Shown one piece after another: positions 12,175-22,800 of a stretch of 64,000 nt of DNA (within the stretch, counting starts at the first letter, position 1; every line of letters starts with the position of its first letter). The notes under the pieces were generated by a model. It was not told the DNA's origin. It did not search any database and was given only the letters and a program-made list of their open reading frames with translations. Source of the stretch: Clavelina lepadiformis (taxonomy: Eukaryota; Chordata; Ascidiacea; Aplousobranchia; Clavelinidae); NCBI RefSeq assembly GCF_947623445.1, contig NC_135247.1:5458501-5522500 (forward strand), written 5' to 3'. The position numbers and the translations under genes are program-made.

Positions 12175-12592
12175 CAGGGGTGTCCAGCCCGCGGGAAGGT
12201 TCTGAGTGGCCCGCGCGGTATTTTTCGAAATGACTTATATTATCAACTGAATCGCCTACGTAATTTATGGCGAACTTACCTTCCGAGAAATTGGCATTTA
12301 TTGTTTGCTTTCTTTGTCTATTGCTCTATAGTCTATACTATAGAGTATAGACTATAGAGCAATAGTTGGTAGAAATAATAGATAAAAGAGCAATAGATAG
12401 ATAATATACTTTTGTCTTTAGTGCAGGGGTGCACAATTGTTCGAGATAATTTTATTGCATCACAATTTATATTTAAGATCAGAAATTTGGTGTGAGGGTT
12501 TTAATTAGAAATTAGCAGTAAACACACAAGTGGCCCGAGCAATCATTCCTAAATCGCATGTGGTCCTTTGGCTTTTCCTTTGGACACCCCTG
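12175..12592. mobile_element. Non-autonomous hAT element
   Basis: The ends are CAGGGGTGTCCA at 12175 and its exact inverted copy TGGACACCCCTG ending at 12592. Next to the left end is GCCCGCGG, and inside the right end are GTGGCCC and GCATGTGG, typical of this hAT type. The flanking 8-mers tcccatag and ccttatag agree at 5 of 8 positions, as expected for an old target duplication. There is no transposase; the reading frame at 12558-12923 crosses the element border and is not a gene. Confidence 0.75.
12318..12365. repeat. Perfect 22-bp hairpin with 4-base loop
   Basis: The arms 12318-12339 and 12344-12365 are exact inverted copies starting CTATTGCTCTATAG, with ATAG between. It lies inside the hAT element at 12175-12592. 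Confidence 0.85.
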
Positions 12593-13269
12593 CCTTATAG
12601 CCTACGGTAGGCTATATGGTTCGTGTATGTGCAGTTGTGCACTATTTGTTTTTCCTACAATCACAAACCTACACAGTCCTAGAAAAATGTGTATTACGTC
12701 TGCTTTAATTGGCATTGATTTTGATATGTTATTGGTGTTACACAACATTTTCTTTATATGCCTACTTCGACCTTTAAGCATAAAGGCATTACCTCCCAAA
12801 GGCCACAATGCAGAGGTAAACGCAAAAAACATAGCCTACTGTAACTTATACTGTATTAAGTCATGGAACAGCTTACCAGCTCTTTGGTTCATTCCTCTCT
12901 TTTTATTAGACTTCAATGATTAAAGCAAATTCATAATTCGTTAACTCTCAAAACTTTGCAAAACAGTTTGAATAGACAAACAGTATTTCCAAACATTATA
13001 ATAAATAATTAGCAGATAATTATCTGCTGGTCACGTAATATCAAAGATTTCACTAAAAATTTTGTTTGAAGACAAGTGTAGTAAACGTGCAATTCGCAAC
13101 TAAGCGTAGCCCAAACGCGCAGTTAATGCCACGCAAATTCCTAAGCTTTTTACGTCGCATGCTGCACGTCACCGTACGTAACGTCGTGGGGTTTAAAGCG
13201 CTGCAAAATTAAAACTAGCCGACGTGTTAGTAGCTACCAGACTACTAGTAGTCGGTGATATAGCGCTCA

Positions 13270-14532
13270 ACTGGAAAGTATAGCAGTTTACGACGAGAAA
13301 TCGATTCTTTCTTTGGTTGTGTCATCAAAAAATAACACGTGACTTACATCTTAATTCTAGTGGTTAATGTAATCTCTATGATGCAAAAGGTCTTTCCCAC
13401 AGGGTTGAGGGAAAAAACGTCACAAGAATCATTGTCAACATTTTATTGGAGACAAGCTTGATTCACACTAGAGTCTTTATAGTTAATATATAAAGACTTT
13501 GATTCACACGAATGTATTTCAAAGTGGAAATGCTGGTTAGTGTCAAAAAATTGTTTTACTACTGTTCTAGCGAAAATAACCTAGGCTTACCGGTATAGCC
13601 ACGAAAAGGTTTAGGCAATGCAGTTATTTCTGCATTGCCTTAAAAAATTAGTTTTAAAATTTTTGTTAAAGGAAAAATATTTCGCAATGACAAAACGTTG
13701 TTATTTTCAATACCGTGTTCGCCCATGTCAACCACGAACAAAAAATTAATTGTAATGTTCACGATTTGCATCATTCACATCATTGCGAATTTTTTTGTTA
13801 CTTTTGTGTTGCAGTACCATTGTGGTATTTTGGAAAGATAGAAAACTACACCTTTTAAAATATATTTGGTTATTACTATGGAAGGAAACTGCAGCAAAGT
13901 TTTTGGTTATGTTTTGTGAAAGCCGTGATATTATGGACACATGTATACACATACATGTGTATAAAGTGTCATTGGCGCAACTCTATTGCGTAGAAATCGT
14001 GTATTTAGATTTTCTTATACACACGATGTCTATGGTATATTGTCACGAGACAAAACTCTGGGGAATTCCCCCGCTTAGTAACAAGTCAAAACCTAGAGAA
14101 GCAAAAGTTTGAAATTAAAAAATATAGGCTAATTTTAAACTTTTGAACTGTAAATTTTATAGTTGTCGATGGTTAAACCAAACTCTTACATACAAAAAAG
14201 GTCATAGAAATTTCATACGGATATAGGGGAAAAACTTTGATACGGTGGCCCACATACCCTTTTTTAACTTATCTAGTAGTCTGCTTGAAGGCTATCCATA
14301 GTGGAAAGTATAGTACCTGCAGGCTGCACGCACAAGATTCATCAACGAGTACGCCGAATTTTTTATCTGCACGCCAAATTATAAGAAACAAACAAAGAAA
14401 AGCTGGTTGTTTGAACACCAGTTTATATTAGCCTATATAAACTATGAATTGAGACTTCAGTGCACGCCATTACCTCAAAAGTTGCCTCTTTGCACGCACG
14501 ATTTCTCATCGTAAACTGCCATACTTTCCAGC
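13270..14532. mobile_element. Long-TIR element (family B), about 1.26 kb
   Basis: The left end at 13270 reads CTGGAAAGTATAGCAGTTTA and runs on with CGACGAGAAATCG. The right end at 14532 is its near-perfect inverted copy, about 33 bp. Related shorter units occur at about 33746, 34731, 35192 and 61070. An inner motif like GATTCATCAACG (14337-14348) is shared with 34880 and 61209. No convincing transposase is read; the small reading frames at 13746-14112 look random. Confidence 0.55.
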
Positions 14533-14644
14533 CGGGCCAAGTATCAGGGTTGCCAGATCCCAGTGATCAAATAAAGCCAAGATGACAATAAAAAAGAGCC
14601 AAAAAGAGCCAAATAATTTTACTAACCACAAAATTACAATTCAA

Positions 14645-15449
14645 CCCTAGAACTACCAGAGGGGTCAATTGACCCTTTTGCAATTTTCTTTTCATAGTGC
14701 GAGAATAAACTGTTTAGTACCTGGCCTTGTTTTAATTATATTTCGTTTACTTGCACGTCCATTTTGAGGTGGAAACTCAGGTGCCCAAACGGTACCATCT
14801 CTACTGACTATCTGCTCTCTGTTTGGCGAAGTAGGGACATCATTTTCCGAACTGCTTTCTTCTTGTACAACATCTTGCTCTATGTCAAACTCTTTGTCAA
14901 TTTCACGTATGCTTGGTTCTGGCTCATCAAAGTCTTCTTCATCTGAGTCTTCGTCAACTCGAAGAATTCGAAGAACTTCTTGTGGATTGTACCTTCTATC
15001 TGCTGTAAACCTAGACATAGTAGATAACTGCACACTACAAATTACACTATAGCTTTTGCCCTAACAGTAGCAATAGCACTAAAATCTGAAACAAAAACCT
15101 GTGTCTGAGACAAATAGCTACAGAATGTATGAATGTACAAAAGTTTGCGGTGTCAAAAAGTTACTGAATTTCTCTCTAAATCACGGTAGGCATTCCACAA
15201 AATAAACGAACTATTTCAATCCAGAAAGCAGTGACTTCACACAATGATATTATAACTGTGCATATGCAAAGAGAAACAAGTAAAACAGTGTGACGTCAAA
15301 TCAGACAAAGGTCACACAGTCCAATTAATTTCCACAAAAGAGATATGAGAAAAATGGTGTTATTTCCGAAAATTGCAGTCATATTAAATGCAAGGGTCAA
15401 TTGACCCTTTTGGTAATTCTCGTATAAAAAGATTCTGGTAGTTCTAGGG
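14645..15449 (-). mobile_element. piggyBac-type element nested in the hAT transposon
   Basis: The terminal inverted repeat is CCCTAGAACTACCAGA at 14645-14660, with its exact inverted copy at 15434-15449. The right flank is TTAA (15450-15453), the piggyBac target. The left flank is TCAA (14641-14644), one change away. Inside both ends lies the palindrome GGGTCAATTGACCC (14662-14675 and 15394-15407). The 805-bp element keeps only the N-terminal part of a transposase and is therefore non-autonomous. It inserted after the hAT transposon did. Confidence 0.88.
14692..15033 (-). pseudogene. N-terminal fragment of a piggyBac transposase, 113 aa
   Basis: It opens at Met with an acidic stretch, LRVDEDSDEEDFDEPEPS, near residues 23-40. 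It ends soon after basic residues (RASKRNIIKTR) at a stop by the left terminal repeat. Acidic N-termini of this kind are usual in piggyBac transposases and PGBD proteins. The catalytic DDD domain and the C-terminal cysteine-rich finger are absent, so it cannot catalyse transposition. The family call depends on the surrounding TIRs and TTAA more than on the protein itself. A second Met at residue 6 could also serve as the start. Confidence 0.6.
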
Positions 15450-15471
15450 TTAACCACAAGTTACACATAAA

Positions 15472-17484
15472 TTACATAAAAATTTCTTCTTCAAAACGGT
15501 TGTCCTCTTCATTGTTGACAGACTCAGTAGAGAATTTCTTCGAATATAAAATATCAGCTTTGAATCTACTCAACATTTTGGTTGAAGGAACAAATTCCTT
15601 ACAGCACTTATTAGAAGTCAAGAGTTCTGCTCTAATTCTAATTATTGCTTCCAATAGAGACAGCTGAAGTCTATTTTTTGCTTTAGTTTTTATGCAAGTT
15701 AATAGAGAGAACACCCTCTCCACTACGGCATTGCTTATAGGTGTTATAAGGCAAGTAAGAGCAAATGTAGCAAGTTCTTTAAATTGTGGATGCTGCATTA
15801 CTCCCTTCCAAAACTGCTCTGTGTCTTGGGGTATCCCATTTTCTTTAAATTGTTTTTGTTCCCTCCAATCAATAAAGGGCAATTTTCGGTACTGATCTTC
15901 AATAATAGTCTGATGTTTCCCAGCCAAGTGCAAAAAGGGTAATTTTGAAAATATTGGTCTTGAAACTTGGTTTAAAATTATTGCAGGGCTGTAATTGATC
16001 AGATCCTTAAATAAATTTCTAGCTTCAGGAAGTCGCTTCTTAACTTGATCGTGGGCTTCCTCCAGCATGGATAAACATCTTTGTTTAACTTCCATGATTA
16101 CTTGTTGGCAATTAAAGTTGTTCAAATTTTTTTGGATGTAGTTATCACACTCTGACAGAAATTTAGTGCCAAAATCAACATTATGAATATCTTTTTTCTT
16201 GTGACCAGTATCATATATCCTACTATTAAGAGTCTTATAGTGCATTAATAGCTCATCATGTAGTTCGTGTGGATCTGCCTTAGTTTTCTGGAAGAGGGCG
16301 TTCAATCTCTCAAATTCTTGCACACAAGGGGTTGCAAAATGAAAGTATAGATAATTTGTTTGATCTAAAAGCATTTCCTTTATAACTCTTGCCTTATATT
16401 TAGTGTCAAAGTTATCTTGAGCTAATTCAGCTGAAATGAAGTACGCTTTGAGCTCTTCCCAATTCATTAAGATGTTAAACATCACTTTTCCTCGGATAAG
16501 CCAACGTGTTGAAGAAGTTTTTTCAAATGGTAGTGGTGCCGTTCTAGCTGGCTGAAATTCTGTTGCAGAGTTCATAATTTTAAACAACATTTTAAATGCT
16601 TCTCGTCTTAGATTGCTATGTCGAAACCAATTTGGTATCTCTGTCAACAAAAATCCAATGTTTGAAGGTAATTTTGAAACTGCGTATTTGATGCACAAAG
16701 CCAGTGAATGACACACACACTTATATTGTATACATGAAGGGGATAAATCTCTAATTCTGGTCCAAACAGAATTGTTGCATCCAACCATGTTTGAAGCACC
16801 ATCTGATGCAAAACCAATGCAATTTTTCAAGTCTTGATTACAGCTTTCTATCTCATTTTTTATCAAATTGAATATGTTATTTCCAGTGGCTTCCTGAACC
16901 AGAACCAAACTGAGAAAACTGGTAGTAATTTCATTTGTTTTATCACTGAGGTACCTAACTAAAATACACAAATATTTTTGAGTTGAAACGTCAGTAGATT
17001 CATCAACGATAAGTGTGTACTTCTTGTTTTGAAGATCTTGAATCAAATCAGATTTTATTTCTGGTGAAATAACATTTTTAATTAGTGCTATACACTTTGT
17101 CCTGTGCAATTTTATCTGACCAAGGGTGCTGCCAATTCCATGGGCTACCATTATTTCACTCATGTGATCAATGGTGCTTATGGCGCTATGGCAAGATATG
17201 CTAACAGCAATTTGTAGCTCGGCTATTTTAATTTTATCATCAGTTTTTGCACTCCTTTTCAACACTGAGAGTGTTTTTTGGGAAGAAGACGGAGTATTCT
17301 TTCTGTGTTTTTCTGTTTCCTCATGTTTAGTAAGATTTGAAAGTCTTGGCACAATAGTGCATCTACACAGTTTACAATATGCTAAATTCGAGGGATCAGT
17401 TGATTTACTGAGCCACACAAATGTTTTTTCCCATCCAATGTTATATTTTCGTTTGCCATCGTATGATGGTTTCCACTTCGGCAT
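15472..17484 (-). CDS. hAT-superfamily transposase, intact 670 aa
   Basis: A DNA-cutting enzyme that moves its own element by cut and paste. There is one uninterrupted exon. N-terminal residues 37-60 form a BED/TTF-like zinc finger (CKLC, then H54 and H60). An RNase-H-like core follows: the first acidic residue is D162 in LIVDESTDVST, the second D229 in GFASDGASNM. A CVCHSLAL segment follows. The last acidic residue is E589 in NAVVERVFS, inside the C-terminal hAT dimerisation block, which continues KTKAKNRL. All three catalytic positions are present. The terminal repeats and target duplication around it are undamaged, so it may be recent or still active; that last point is inference. It resembles the ZBED5/ZMYM6-like group of domesticated hAT proteins in animals, but its place inside an element with TIRs argues against domestication. 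Confidence 0.93.
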   Translation of the reverse strand: MPKWKPSYDGKRKYNIGWEKTFVWLSKSTDPSNLAYCKLCRCTIVPRLSNLTKHEETEKHRKNTPSSSQKTLSVLKRSAKTDDKIKIAELQIAVSISCHSAISTIDHMSEIMVAHGIGSTLGQIKLHRTKCIALIKNVISPEIKSDLIQDLQNKKYTLIVDESTDVSTQKYLCILVRYLSDKTNEITTSFLSLVLVQEATGNNIFNLIKNEIESCNQDLKNCIGFASDGASNMVGCNNSVWTRIRDLSPSCIQYKCVCHSLALCIKYAVSKLPSNIGFLLTEIPNWFRHSNLRREAFKMLFKIMNSATEFQPARTAPLPFEKTSSTRWLIRGKVMFNILMNWEELKAYFISAELAQDNFDTKYKARVIKEMLLDQTNYLYFHFATPCVQEFERLNALFQKTKADPHELHDELLMHYKTLNSRIYDTGHKKKDIHNVDFGTKFLSECDNYIQKNLNNFNCQQVIMEVKQRCLSMLEEAHDQVKKRLPEARNLFKDLINYSPAIILNQVSRPIFSKLPFLHLAGKHQTIIEDQYRKLPFIDWREQKQFKENGIPQDTEQFWKGVMQHPQFKELATFALTCLITPISNAVVERVFSLLTCIKTKAKNRLQLSLLEAIIRIRAELLTSNKCCKEFVPSTKMLSRFKADILYSKKFSTESVNNEEDNRFEEEIFM

Positions 17485-17892
17485 GATGATGGGTTTAAAA
17501 GCAAGAAATAATGAATTCCGAAGCCAAAATATGCACCTAACACTATACAGTCAACTGTACATCATCTTTAACACTATATTCTCAACATCTGTAAAACCTA
17601 TATTAAAATCAAAAAACCAATTTGTTGTAAAGTTTGTTATGATAGGTTTGAAAATATTAATTGGCTACTAAAGAAATAACCAACAAGAATATTATAAGTA
17701 ATAAGATAATTATATATTTCACACTTCCTAAATTAGGGATTATTATTTATGCAATTAAATTCAATTTTCATTAAAAGAGCCAAAAAACGCCAAAGAGCCA
17801 AAGCAAAATTTTGGGAGCCAAACAGTAATAAAAAGAGCCAATTTCGAAGAATTTGGCGTCAAAAGAGCCAATATGGCAACCCTGCCAAGTAT

Positions 17893-18231
17893 GACTAACT
17901 TAGACTATTTGAATCAAGTAAGCTTTAATAAAATATGACTCGGGTCAAGTCAGGTCAATGCTCTTACTGCATTACCAGTAATTTGAAATAGTTCAGTATT
18001 TTGCTAACATGACATTTTATACACACATAGTGGCGTAGTGGCGTTAGCTTAACTTGCCGGCCGTCCCTGGATTTTGGTCAAATTGGAATGTTTGCTAAGT
18101 GCGGGGGAGGGGGCTAAAAATAAGACAGTGTCTATTTCATTGGCTGCCGGTTACGGAATTTGAAAAAAAGTTACTTCGGTAAACCGCTATAGCCGGTTAT
18201 GAAATATCTAATTAAATTGAAATCAATAAGC
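17893..18231. other. Spacer right of the hAT element
   Basis: Non-coding. A short GACTCGGGTCAAGTCAGGTC run at 17938-17957 resembles the GACTCAAGTCA repeats at 62185-62300. Nothing else is seen. Confidence 0.4.
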
Positions 18232-18625
18232 ATAAATGTTCACTTCAATTTGTTTTGATTATGTTGATTCTTCATTGGTGAAACATGATGAAACGCAGCA
18301 TATTGTTGAGTCAGCAAAATAACAATGTCTTCTTGACTGGGTCTTTGCAGAATAGTAATTGTATTGAAGACATTAGATGTTAATCCATAGCAGCATTGGG
18401 TCGCGTCAATTAGCACAGCAAAACACGTCGTAAAGAAATAAACGCAAGAGCGACACGAAACGCAAGCTACAAACATTGAATAGGAAATTGTTTGCTGGCT
18501 GCTTAGAAATTATGACATGTTCTGAGAAATTTATATCTTGTGAGCATGCTTAATGCAAACATAGTTACTGAGGTCATTATTATATTTAATGTTTGTTTCA
18601 CTGTCGATTTTCATACCTCTATATG
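18232..18625. repeat. Dispersed repeat, partner of 6010-6425
   Basis: It is collinear with 6010-6425 over most of its length, with indels. Its reading frames differ from those of the partner, which speaks against a shared protein. Confidence 0.6.
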
Positions 18626-19892
18626 TCATACATCTATCAAATAATTCTTAAAGCACAATACAAAATGATTAATCCCTTGTCACATTTATTAGATGTGTGG
18701 TGCAATAATGCCTACTATTGCGTATTAAATTAATGTCACACACAACAGGATCACCAAAACACGCTTAGCACTTTAGGGGCGTAGGCTACGCTATATAAGT
18801 AATATGGTCCTGTGTACAATTGTGACATCATAGTTCAGTGCGAAATCCAATAACAGGACCACCCCGCTAACATAACCATTTCACTACGGTCCCACTAGTA
18901 GTCGACTTACCGGGGCTCTACGGTATTTTGCATTATTGTATTCCAAAGAGACCAGAAATTTTAAATGCTTTGTATGGTGTGATAACGGATCCATACATTA
19001 TATTCAAGGATAAATTGTTCTAAATAAGAAATGGAAATCATCCAGACGAGACTTATACTATTATTTGTCATAAGGGGCTTGTGGGTCAGAAAAAAAATGC
19101 CAATTTCCTTGTTTATTTCTCTGTATATGGAATTTATTAAAAATGCAATTACTGGAAAAATGTTGGATGGGGCTTCCTGAAATTCTGAATATGGATTAAG
19201 CAAGCCTGGGGGTATATCATACTGAAATAAGACTAAATTTTCATTTTCTAAATTCTTGCAACACATGCCTAAACTCGAAGTAGATTTTTTGATGTAAAAA
19301 CCTGATTTTGCCTATTTTCAAACCCAGTTTTCAAACACTGTATGCACGCGACCTGGAACTTTGAAGCATGCCAGCTGGTAGGTGACTTTCCACACTAAAA
19401 AACAACACCTACCATAAAGCTCTTTGATTGGCCGACATAGGATTTTTAAAGGCCTATGTAAGCATCTAACAAAATCAGATAAATCTTAATTTCTGATACA
19501 CATGCATCGTTATATTTTCTGTAAGTGAGGTCCTTTGTATGAAAATGACACAATACATGTGAAGTAAAAACCAGCAGGTGATATCACCACCTTTTTTTAC
19601 TATGTTAACGTATTGTTTTGTTTATTAAAAGCCTCAATGACAACCATGAACTATTGTATGGCTCTTACAATGTCAACTTTTGTTACTATGTCTTACAATG
19701 TCCACTCTATCCAGTAGATATTTTATTTCCAGGTGCTAAAATAATGAATTACCGGTACAAAATTTCTTTTAGATAATACCAAAAGGTTTAGGCATAAAGA
19801 TTTTATGGGCGTATATAAAAGCTTTAATTGTATTTAAAGTGCTCAATTATCTCGTTTCTTTAAGCTTAACTGTGATGAGGTATTAGTTTCCA
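18626..19892. other. Upstream region of HINFP
   Basis: This is the 5' flank of the plus-strand HINFP gene. A tgtgtacaattgtgacatcatag stretch near 18810 resembles half of a family A MITE. I see no convincing TATA box. The reading frame at 18961-19266 on the minus strand has no recognisable domain. Confidence 0.4.
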
Positions 19893-22800
19893 ATGGGGGG
19901 AAGAAAATGTGTGAAGAACGAAGAATTGAAATTGCAATGTGAATGGGCTAAGTGTCGTGATATCTATAACGATTTGGGAGAATTTTATGGTCACCTTAAT
20001 AGCCATTATGAGGACAAAGGTAAAGCGTAGATATGTATTGCTTGCTGTAAGAACGCTGACAAGTAAGCATGTCATTCCACACGGGAAAAACAAAAAGCAT
20101 TTTCTATACATTGTATTTTAGTTTGTTGGTTTTTAGTATTGATACTCAAGGAATAAGCACAATCTAAAGCTATAAATTTAATTTTCTTATTAAAATGACT
20201 ATCCTTGTTAAGATGGTGATTTGGCATGTCAGTGGAATGAGTGTACCTATGTCACACAGTCGCGAGAAGATATGCTACGGCACATGTATTTTCATGGTTA
20301 TCATACTAAGGTGAAACAAAGTTGACTTGGTAGTGTAATGTTGAAAGTGTCGGACTTGCGAATATGCGTACCAGGTTTGATACAAATTTGTCGGTGTGAC
20401 ATTATCATTGTAGTTCTCTTTGGCAATGCATTTGTGGTGCTAGGTTTTGTTCAGTAATTCTAATGACTAGTTCCAAATACAAACAAGACCACAAAAATTA
20501 AAAATCTGAATTAAAACATTGCATGCAAGCAAGCTCCATGAATATTATTCGTTGAGTTGAAGTCATGCAAAGACATTTCTGGGTCCAGGGATAAATATTC
20601 TTGTCTGGTAGCATACCATACCATATAGCATAAATTTTATTGTTAGCCGTTATAAACTGATGTATAATAGGATCACTGTCATTATAAGTCTGCTTTTTTA
20701 TGGTCCTTGGCAGGTGAAATGGTGGGGATTGTTATGCCAGCAAGAGGAAAAACTGGGGGAATGTCGAGCCTTGCATAGTCGCAACATCATCCCTGAGCTA
20801 CCTGATGGCTTTCAGTGTGAATGGACTGATTGCATGATGGTATGGTTCGGTCTATGAAGGATGGACAGTGTACTTCTTCATACTTCAATACATTTCTGTC
20901 ATTGCTATGACTTGTCAATATACTGTATTTGAAAAAAAATTTCTTCATTCAGTTCATTGTGTCTAACATTGCATTTTATTTTGTTCCAGCTTTGTGATAT
21001 CCCAGACCAGTTTTATATGCATGTATATGAGCATGCTCTTTTCGCTGAAGAAGAACCATTGCCAAATGGTGCAATGGGTTATGTTTGTCACTGGGAAGGT
21101 ATTGCAGATATAGATACGTTTCATTACTTGAACTGTTTAGTTTTAAGTATGTTTAGTATTACCTTAGACCTTTCAAATTTTAGGTTGTAACTATACATAT
21201 GAAACTCGTGCAAATGGAAAAGTCAGTACGGGACGTTTCAAGCTGAGAGAACATTTGCGAACACACACCAAAGAACGTTGCTACGCCTGTCCTTGGTGTG
21301 GCAATCTGTACGTCAATCGGACAAAGTTTGCCGATCATTTAAATCGACAGATAAGTGTTGGAAGTAAGTGCTTGCAAGTTTTTCAAAAATTTTTCTAACT
21401 CTAGGGTCATTGGGTTAACATTTACCTATAACATCACTAAAAAAAGATTTGTTACATATAAATACGTCAAATGACTCTTTGGAAGTGATACTGCTCTACT
21501 CTGCTCATATCAGTTGCCTATTTCTTAGGTCACTGTTTTCAATGTACTCATTGCTCAAGAACCTTTGCCACTGAACGACTTCTTAAGGATCACATGAGAC
21601 ATCATGGTGACTATACTTTTCATTGCCATTAAAAGTTTTTCATTATCTTGAAAGGTTGAGAGAGTTCTGAAACTGCTTTTAACAGACTAAATTTTTATGA
21701 TTGTGAGGTATAATTTTTACACAGTCAACCACTACAAGTGTCCAAAGTGTGCAATGACCTGTCCCAATCCGTCTGGCTTGAAGCATCACATGCGTTATAA
21801 GCACTCTGATGAAAGGCCATTTTCTTGTCAATACTGCCCATACAGGTAAGGCTATTTTACTTCTTTGCAGAGTAACATATATTACCACTAAACATGATTG
21901 TACGTTGACCAGTAGAGCAGTGCATAATTTAATAAATCGGTTGGTTAAGTGGTAGCCATTGATTCATAGATTTGTGAGTATATCTAATGCTTTCCCATAT
22001 TGCCAACTGCCATGTCATCAGTTGGGCAATATGTAAATTTTTCACATGTATTTTGTGTAGATCAAAAACGGCTTATGACCTTCAAGTACACATGACTTTC
22101 CACCAAAGTGATCTGTCTTACAGATGTCACATAGAAGGTTGTGATTACGCTGTTAGGTCATTACAAAACCTGCGATATCATTTTAGAACAAAGCATGTAG
22201 TAAGTGTTACTGACGTCCAAGACAACATGTCAAAAATTTTTTTTTTTATATTATAACGATCTACAATCTATATCATTTCAAAGGGATGCTGCACTTCTGT
22301 TTCTAGGTTGGTAAAGGAAAGTGTTATGCTTGCCACCTCTGCAGTAAACGATATGGAGTGGGATTTCAACTAACACATCACCTTCGCACAGCACACAGCT
22401 TTCAATGGCCACCTGGTCATTCTCGATTTAAGTAAGTGGGATCAGTTATTCTCCAAGTAGAAGTATTGTGTAGCAGTAATTTTTCCCTTAGGCAGTAGTT
22501 CCCAAACTATTAACTAGCGACGCGCTAACGCTGTTCATAAGATTATCAAGGTGACGACTATAAATATTTCTGCTAACGATATGTTCTCCAAACACGGTTT
22601 CTATCAATGAGGGGGAGGCAAATAGATTGATATTGAAAATACACTACGTTGGGGTTTTAAAACGGAACCAAGCTACCGCATGATGTGCGGTCCCAAACAA
22701 ATCACAGGTCGCTTTTGACCTGTTCATGTTTTGATTATCGAGGGTTACTCTGCGTATAAATCATATTCTAGTGATGGAAATTGCAGTTGATATATGAAGT

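Larger units (their letters stand above)
14545..17884 (-). mobile_element. hAT DNA transposon, apparently complete
   Basis: The terminal inverted repeats are CAGGGTTGCCA at 14545 and TGGCAACCCTG ending at 17884. Both flanks carry the identical 8-bp target duplication CCAAGTAT (14537-14544 and 17885-17892), the size expected of hAT elements. Sub-terminal motifs of the form AAAGAGCCAA repeat near both ends (about 14580-14615 and 17775-17870), probably transposase-binding sites. It encodes an uninterrupted 670-aa transposase on the minus strand. A piggyBac-type element sits inside it at 14645-15449, between the left end and the transposase stop. Without that passenger it would be about 2.5 kb. 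Confidence 0.93.
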
